A DNA stretch of 64,000 nucleotides, taken from NCBI GenBank assembly GCA_029449235.1, contig JANATG010000005.1, positions 434,001 to 498,000 of the forward strand, given 5' to 3'. Origin of the DNA: Linnemannia schmuckeri. Its lineage: Eukaryota; Mortierellomycota; Mortierellomycetes; Mortierellales; Mortierellaceae. Below, piece by piece: positions 57,600 through 64,000 of this stretch; positions within the stretch are counted from its first letter, which is position 1, and each line of letters begins with the position of its first letter. Made by a program: the position numbers and the translations under genes. Below the pieces are notes generated by a model. It was not told the origin of the DNA and made no database searches. It saw only the letters and a program-made list of their open reading frames with translations.

Positions 57600-58388
57600 T
57601 GTTGATAAAAAAGAACTAGACCAAGGGGCAAAAGTGGGGTTGCGTAACACGAAATCGTACTGCAAGACATTATCCAAAAACGCACAAGTAGCTTGTTCGG
57701 CGTTGATCGACATCTTTGCTCTCGATATTAAGCTCCAAAATCGGGTTGCTAGACGCATCGTAGGCGGACTAATCGATGCCAGCGACATCTGGGTTCGAGT
57801 TCTCAACACTGAGTAGATCGGGAGTGGGCTTTGGGTTACTCATCTTGGCAAATGTGGTCCAACGCTCGATGATCTGTCAATCGAACCGAGCATAGTCTCC
57901 GGTCTGGAATGTGAAAGGAAGCATGACTCTGGGTCCAAACACAGGAAAGAGGTCTTGAGCATGGCAGACACGTCCATTGTTGGCGCCACAGTATCCAAGA
58001 GCATCCGCAAGAGGGATCCCACGACTGCCGTTAATCCTGAACTGGTAGATTTTCCCACCACCTCCCCTGGTAATCTCCCGACTTGAATACTTGAGGGAGG
58101 GCAATAGAAATAGTATTTAGTATAAAAGTTGTTGAAAAAGTCGTTGGTAGGATCGTTTCTGGCTATGTTGGGCTTGAAGAGTCTGCTGGCGTTGTTGAGG
58201 GTGAGTTCGACTCTCGGGGATCCAAAGGTTTTGGTAAAGATAAATCCATAGTTGGTGGTGGTGACGGCTTCCTTAGTCGAATAATAGGGTGATTGTGGTG
58301 CAGGAGCGGCATTGGTGTTGTGGATAAGTGTGATGAAAATAATGCAGAATACTGTCAACAAGGAAGAGGCTCTCAAGAATGTGACCAT
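57600..58388 (-). pseudogene. Carboxylesterase pseudogene, catalytic core deleted
   Basis: It begins with an intact signal-peptide-like start from ATG 58388 (MVTFLRASSLLTVFCIIFITL, then NTNAAPAPQ). After about 80 residues it jumps directly to the C-terminal part of a type B carboxylesterase (FYTKYYFYCP, then SRGIPLADALGY, VCHAQDLFPVFG, RWTTFAKM, NPILELNIESK). The whole Ser-containing core is missing relative to the intact gene at 59.5-62.1 kb. Further lesions: a frame change near 58100; TGA at 57877-57879, where the intact gene has Arg; TAG at 57769-57771, where it has Trp. This is a duplicated gene that lost its middle and then decayed. Confidence 0.8.
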
Positions 58389-59542
58389 GATGGAGGTATG
58401 CTCCGGACAAATGAGCTGCACAACGAAGAATAGGCAGGGGATTGTATGTAGAATGTCAATGTATGGGAAGGACGAGGGAATCGTAGTCTACTGCTGAGTT
58501 GATTTGAGGTGAGAGTCGTCAGAGGAGAGACCTTTAAAGAGGGGGAAAAAAAAGTGAATCTAAGGGGGTTATCAAGTGGCTGTATACTTGTCTCCTCTTT
58601 TGCTCCCTTCTTCTGAATGTTACAATGGATATGCATCGAAACCAACACAAAAGAGGGTTTGTGGAGTAAACGGAACGAAAGGGGTAGGCAAGTGATGAAT
58701 GGGGAAGTGTAATGAAGTTGAGCGTGCGAAAATGTGGGTGGGCTTGTGCGTTGACAAAGAAAACATTCCAGAAGGATGCAGACACCTCAAAAAACAACGG
58801 ACAAGGAAACGAATAACATATCTGTCAAGGGTGAAAAAGGGTCTTTTGTTTCCTTTTTTGGTGGAATTAATAGCCCCTTCCTTTATCCTTTTGCTTTTTT
58901 GTTTTCACCTGATTCTGATCCTTAAAATGAATGCTGTAGGAGTAAAAGCGAAAGTGGTGAGCGATAAAAAGAAATTCTTGTCAAATGGGACGAGGGTAAA
59001 GAGAGCGAGAAGGACTAGTCAAGGAGTGTGGGTCGTCGAGTGGACCACCACCAAAAGTTCAGGTTATTTCACGAAGGCATTCTTCTCATTCACTACGCTC
59101 GCAAGGAAAGCATGGTTATCGAAATGTGATTATATGATCACTACTCTCACATTGAGTAAGTTTGCAATGGGGCCTAACAATACGAACGGAAAAAAGAGGC
59201 TTCGAACCAAATGCTTGTCTTATTTATGGTCATTGCACTTAACCGAATGATACACTCCGTCAGACCCATCGCTCACTAGCTCCCTTCCTCGTCCCCTCTC
59301 ACCCCTCTTGTTTTTTACCTTGTACCCCCATGCTAGTGTATTCTCTCCACACATGAGACATAAGCACACAAAAGGTTATGATTGTTGATCGAAAAAACGA
59401 GGGAGGGAGGGGCGCTTACGCATGTTGATTTCATCCCAGATAAAGCGAATCCGTGTCATGATGGCAGTCTATTTTTCCGAAAGCGTGTTATGACAGATAT
59501 TAGGAGTTTACTATGCTAAAACGTGGATGCTATAAAAAAAAA
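58389..59542. other. Intergenic between esterase copies
   Basis: No recognisable coding block. An open plus-strand frame at 58699-59250 is Lys/Arg/Ser-rich, has no family signature or splice context, and overlaps the presumed upstream region of the dead esterase. I treat it as chance. Confidence 0.45.
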
Positions 59543-62078
59543 CTACGGCCGCAAGGGTGGATTCGTAGGATTCCGCAAATCAAAGTCATATTTGAGCTCG
59601 CTATCATAAAACGCACACACCTCCTGCTCGCCCTCCAAAACCATCTTGCTCTCCAAATCAAGCTCCAGAATCGGGTTGCTGTCACCGTAGGGGATCCATT
59701 GGACACCCGTCACATCCGGGTTTGTGTTCTCGACACCGATCAGATCCGCAGAGGGATTCGGGTTACCTGTCTTTGCGAATGTGGTCCAGCGATCGATGAT
59801 CTGACGTGCGAAGCGAGCGTCTTCTCCGGCCTGGGATGTAAATGGTGTGACGGCGCCGCTACCAAACACGGGGATGATATCCTTTGCGTGGCAAACATGG
59901 TTTTCCGAGGCGCAGAACCCGGGGGCGGAGTCGACGATGGGTATACCTCGACCCCGGTTGAACTTGAAGTTGTAGATGTGAGGTGTGGTTGACTCTTGGG
60001 CGGCAATCTGGCGACTGATGTACTGGAGTGGACAGTAAAAGTAATAGGCAGTACAAAAGTAGTTCAACAATTCCTGAGAATCCGAGTTGAGAGCGTACTT
60101 TTGGATGAGCCCACTTTGTATGAGCATTTCTTCGCGTTGCTGTCCTAGTAGGCCCTGGAAGACCTTGTGGTAGTTGCTCGAGTTGGCTGGATAAGGGGTT
60201 GGCATGTACGCCTCCAGGAACCGACCAGCTTCGTCCTTGGTGGTACCCCACATGATGTTTGCCTTGGAGTTGAACTGGCCGTTTTTGACAAGATCACTAA
60301 ACTCGGCTGGGATCAAGGTGCCGTCAACGGTAGGTCGTTCGATCAATGAGCCAGTGGTCCAGTTCTGCGCCGCCAACATTTTGTCGTTTGCCAGACCCTG
60401 GGCTGTCAAGACCTCAACGATGGACTTTGATCTAGCGCAAGCAATATCTGTGGCGCTGCAATTCAACGCTTCAAAGAAATAAGTCGAGAGCTCAGCTGCG
60501 TCCTGTGGGGGCTTGAAGGGGATGTTAATGGGATCGCTCTGACCAATGACATTGCTATACAGATCCCAGGAGGAGGGGGCGGACAAAAGGGCTCGGATAG
60601 TCACAGCACCCGCAGACTCTCCAAAAACAGTGACCCGAGTAGGATCTCCTCCAAAGCTGGCAATATGGTCTTTCACCCATCGAAGAGCAAGGATAGTGTC
60701 GTGGATAGCTTGATTTCCTGGGATGTCGGTTCGAGGGAAGGCGGGGTTTTCGGCGAAACCCAGCAGGCCCAAACGGTAGTTGATAGTCACGACGACCACG
60801 CCCCCGCGAGAGACGAGATTGCCAGGCTCGAACAAGACTGTCGATCCCGCGAATCTATACACAGTCGGTAAGATTTGTTCTTAATACCTTGTCGCAACAC
60901 AAAGTAACTTCACATAGCTATGCAAGAATTTTGTCCAAGTGACCGACTTACGAGGTATATCCACCGCCATGAACATACACCATGACAGGCAGTCCTTTCT
61001 GGTTTTTACTCTTGAGACTAGGCGTAAAGACATTGAGGTTCAAACAATCCTCATCCGCCTCAGCACCATTGATCAAAGATTGTATGAAGGGTGCGGCGGA
61101 CGCCGGTTGAGGGCAGACATACCCAAAGGCAGTCGCATCCAGAGTCGACATGAACGGTGCCTTAGCCACCGGTGCCGCAAATCGCAGGTTACCTACAGGT
61201 GCCTCTCCGTAGTGAATACCTAGGAACCGGAACGAGTTTTGGTCACGGAATCCTTGGATGGTGCCAACAGCCGTCTTGACGGAGACTTGACGGGTAATGT
61301 CTTGAACGGCAATGGTTCTTCGGGGTGCACTGTTGAGACAAACGATAGGGAGCTCTGTGGTGCATGGCGAGGACTCTGTCTTTTCGGTGTTCTTGTTCAA
61401 TGACTTGCACCCGACACCAGGGAAGGCTGGCAACATGATGAACAAGTACGGAAATGCATCTTCGTGTGAGTGTACTAAACTCATAAGATAATATAGCTCA
61501 GTTTGGATAGGAGGCAGAGAGGGACGTAGAGGGCTTACCGTTAAAAACCCAAAAGTTGATCGAGGCTGCCACCTCTGGTTGGGCAATGGCATTATTCTTT
61601 AAAAGCGAGTTCAGTTCCTTTGCAGCAGGTGAGTCAGGAACATATAGAAAAGCACCTGTACAAATTCAAATTACCATTAGTTCCTTGTTATTCACTAGAG
61701 CCTATGTTCGCAAAGGTCATATTTAAGCCATCAAAGTCACTCACTGTCGGACATAGACTTGCACGCATCGGCAGCATCATAGTAGTTCCGTGGTTTAGAC
61801 AATAGCAGAAACGAATACTGAGGGGTTGAGGTATCGACATCGTTTTTGAGGAGGATATGGGCACCATCGATGGTGTCAGCCGTTGGAGCTCTTGAGATAA
61901 TCAGACGCTTGTTGAACTTCACAACCTCTGGTAATGATGATGATGATGCTGTTGCTTTCACATTGGTGGGTGCTGCAGAAGCGATATTTGTGATCCCGAT
62001 GCGTTCATGAGAGATGGCAATCAGAGAGAGAGAGATGGTTGCCAGTATTGAGATGTTTGCCAGGTTCAAGAAAGTCAT
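59543..62078 (-). CDS. Secreted type B carboxylesterase with N-terminal extension
   Basis: Four exons give 745 residues: 61745-62078, 61539-61655, 60952-61426 and 59543-60854. There is a signal-type start (MTFLNLANISILATISLSLIA). An extra domain of about 170 residues follows, with YYDAADACKSMSDSAFLYVP, INFWVFN and C-terminal Cys residues in a C-x-LP-x-x-C pattern, reminiscent of C-type lectin-like folds. The esterase begins near residue 190 (VKTAVGTIQGFRD, GIHYGEAPVGNLRF). Type B signatures: EDCLNLNVFTP, the oxyanion motif VHGGGYTS, the nucleophile Ser near residue 389 in VTVFGESAGAV, Glu in TTKDEAGRFL, and His in VCHAKDIIPVFG. Likely an extracellular lipase/esterase. All introns are GT-AG and in phase. 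Confidence 0.88.
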
Positions 62079-63194
62079 TGCGGTAGCATGTAAAATGTTA
62101 TGAATAAAGTAGCGATGTTGGATAATGCTAGAGAAAGAAACAGAGGATGAGGATGACGAGTAGTGAGAGTAGTAAAAAGGGCAGAATGATTAAAAGGAAA
62201 AAAAAAACAGATTTATGAAAAAGCGAGAGAACGAAAGGAGAGAGAGAGAAGGCGGAAGGAAGGAGTGCCAGAAGAATAAAAGACGGGTAAGCCCTTGAGA
62301 AAAAGGCCTCGAAACAGTTGAGATGTGTCACCTCCTTTTATCTCTCTCCCACTTTATTTCGGTCAAAGCCATCCCACTTTTTCCTCTACAATGCTTCCAT
62401 GCTCTCGCCAGTTATGAATTTGCTCCAGCCCAAGCTGCATTCAACAAGAGGAGGGCAAACGAGAGAGCAACAAAAGTCATCGTAAGGTGAAAGGAGGGAA
62501 CAAATCTCAAGGGGGTGTGGTTCATTAAACAGCAAAAAGAAAAAAAAAAATGTCTCATTCACCAAGATATAAAGGACCTGATAGAGACAGTGGTGAAACA
62601 GGACTTAGTTAAGTTTAGGGGTGAAACAGTGATCGTCGGCATGGATCTGGTGAAACGTCGTTTCGAATCTGGTGGACCATCGCTCGTATCTGGTGTCCTA
62701 TAGAAGTTTTGTGGCTCTGCTGGATTGGCCAATCGATCAACGACCCTCAGGTACAAAAAAAGCGTCAAACGGTGATAGAGAGGGAGGGAAGAAGAGAAGG
62801 AGTGAGAGAGGGGTCAAAATTTTCGGCCGGGTAAGGTCCGAAACGGGGTTGGATAATTTCACTGAGAACGGATATTTGATGAAGCTAGGCAAGCTAACGG
62901 ACAAAATGGAAAAATAGAAAAAAAACGCGGGGTCATCTATCAAATTGTGGTTTCCAGAAAAAAACTAACGGCATGCAAGCACCGCCTTGGTTCCCCCTTA
63001 CTTTCTTTAATTTTCTTGCGTGATTCTACCTCGCTTTACAAGGCGACAATCCATACAGACAGTACTATACTCTTGTCACCAAACATGCCATGAGGCTTGT
63101 CGAGACGTGTCTACTTTTCTAAACAAATAAAGTTACCTGTTTATTTTTCTCACGAAAAAAAAGAGGCGAGATAGAGATACAAAAGCGAACGAAA
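62079..63194. other. Intergenic, no gene seen
   Basis: Promoter side of the carboxylesterase, then purine-rich DNA with A-runs. Short plus-strand frames at 62515-62917 have no recognisable content. Confidence 0.45.
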
Positions 63195-64000
63195 GTTGCC
63201 CATGGCTCATTGAGCATTACGAATGGGTATGGTAAAGACTTTGGTAGTATCCTCATAGCAATGGTGGTCCCTTGAACATAGATAACAATAGAATCTGGAG
63301 TAGGCCGGGGTTCACCGAAGACATCACGGGCGCTGCTCTTCTGAAGCTCTCATATAAGGCCACACGAATATACTCGGGACGTGTCGTGAACGCGGGCTCT
63401 CGTTGAGACAGCAGCGTAGGCATTATTGCCGATCATAACCTCGATTCAGCCAAAATTTCTAATTGGTATCCGCTTGACCGAGGCGGATAACGATTCGACT
63501 AGTTGGCTGCAAACTATCTCCGATGCACCGTTGACGAAATTGAAAAGTTCGTTACCCAAGCGCGTACTTGGCTTGGCGAGAGAGCATCTTGATCCGAATT
63601 TTCGATTAGCAGCGTGACACATCGCATGATGGGGACATCTGAGGCAGGAGCGATCTTGATGAGCTTGTGGACCTTGATATGGCCATCAAACTTTGACTTG
63701 AAAGTTATTATCTCAGCGTCGGATGCCAGTCTGAAATGACTGAGGTATCGAAAGTCGTATGACTACTGTCATTCTTTCGAGACGCCCTCGTAGGAGAGAT
63801 TGATCATCGACCGCGCGGTGCCGAATACTTACCAGTGTGCAACCTGTTTGTAGACCTAACATACTCATAGAAAGAAATGTCATAATACATTTCGCCAATA
63901 CCACAGACAACGCGGTCCGAGTAGATCATGCTACGAGTACCATCTCTCCAGAGCGGCATGCACGGCGGGTTGAGGGAGGGGTACTCATCCAGGTTGATTT
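63195..64000 (-). pseudogene. Decayed fragment of an unrecognised gene, truncated by edge
   Basis: Read from the right edge on the minus strand, the DNA looks protein-coding in pieces. The first block runs to 63829 (LDEYPSLNPPCMPLWRDGT, RVVCGIGEMYYDISFYEY) and ends at a GTAAGT donor. The second block (about 63560-63707) contains EIITFKSKFDGHIKVHKLI and SQVRAWVTNFS. The third (about 63200-63420) contains NNAYAAVSTRARVHDTSRVY, then a TGA, then DSIVIYVQGTTIAMRILPKS. The blocks do not join in one frame, and at least one stop interrupts them. I do not recognise the family. The Cys pair and aromatic residues suggest a secreted or surface protein. Confidence 0.4.

Noticed and set aside
58699..59250. 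183-codon plus-strand frame
   Set aside because: Basic, low-information sequence with no recognisable domain or splice context, in the upstream region of a pseudogene.
1..64000. tRNA or rRNA genes
   Set aside because: I looked for T-arm-like GGTTCGA-type boxes with matching stems and found no convincing case; a covariance-model scan would be decisive.

Overview
The window looks like a fungal chromosome segment, most likely an early-diverging filamentous fungus of the Mortierella type (Mortierellomycota); that placement is inference. Genes are split by many short introns (mostly about 90-220 bp, GT-AG) that can be placed by joining conserved protein blocks. Orthologues that budding yeast lacks or has in reduced form are present (COP9 subunit 2, a UVRAG-type Vps38, a probable augmin HAUS4). 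A family of Sel1-repeat proteins is expanded. Several genes encode long Ser/Thr/Pro/Gln-rich disordered proteins.

Layout. 1-10.4 kb: three minus-strand genes for low-complexity proteins (one running off the left edge), plus a dead Sel1 gene (6.2-7.5 kb) and a stray Sel1 fragment (7.84 kb). 10.4-14.1 kb: no gene I can support. 14.1-49.4 kb: a compact housekeeping block. On the plus strand it holds a CUE-domain protein, CCT1/TCP-1 alpha, an asteroid/XPG-like PIN protein, a HAUS4-like protein, sulfite oxidase and Mediator subunit MED1. On the minus strand it holds PRP3, CSN2, UVRAG/VPS38, a kelch-transmembrane protein, a GT71 mannosyltransferase, a CBF1-like bHLH factor and an HMG-box-like protein. 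Two convergent pairs end only about 60-65 bp apart. 49.4-57.2 kb: a minus-strand array of four Sel1-repeat genes in different states: one with an intact repeat array but a linker frameshift, one pseudogene, and two apparently intact. 57.6-62.1 kb: a dead carboxylesterase copy next to an apparently intact secreted carboxylesterase with an unusual N-terminal domain. 62.1-64 kb: mostly empty, then a decayed gene fragment at the right edge.

How it fits together. The central block is ordinary cell machinery: protein folding, splicing, cullin deneddylation, autophagy/endosome traffic, spindle assembly, sulfur oxidation, glycosylation and transcription. The flanks are accessory DNA with gene duplication, decay and repeat-number change. 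The most unusual feature is the Sel1 family. Most members share an exon-1 module of about 81 residues ending in a phase-2 intron, a short signature close to NPVYGLENTAMDNYSHID, a variable linker, and then 3-10 Sel1 repeats. All coordinates come from reading the sequence by eye. Family names rest on recognised motifs, and no search was run.
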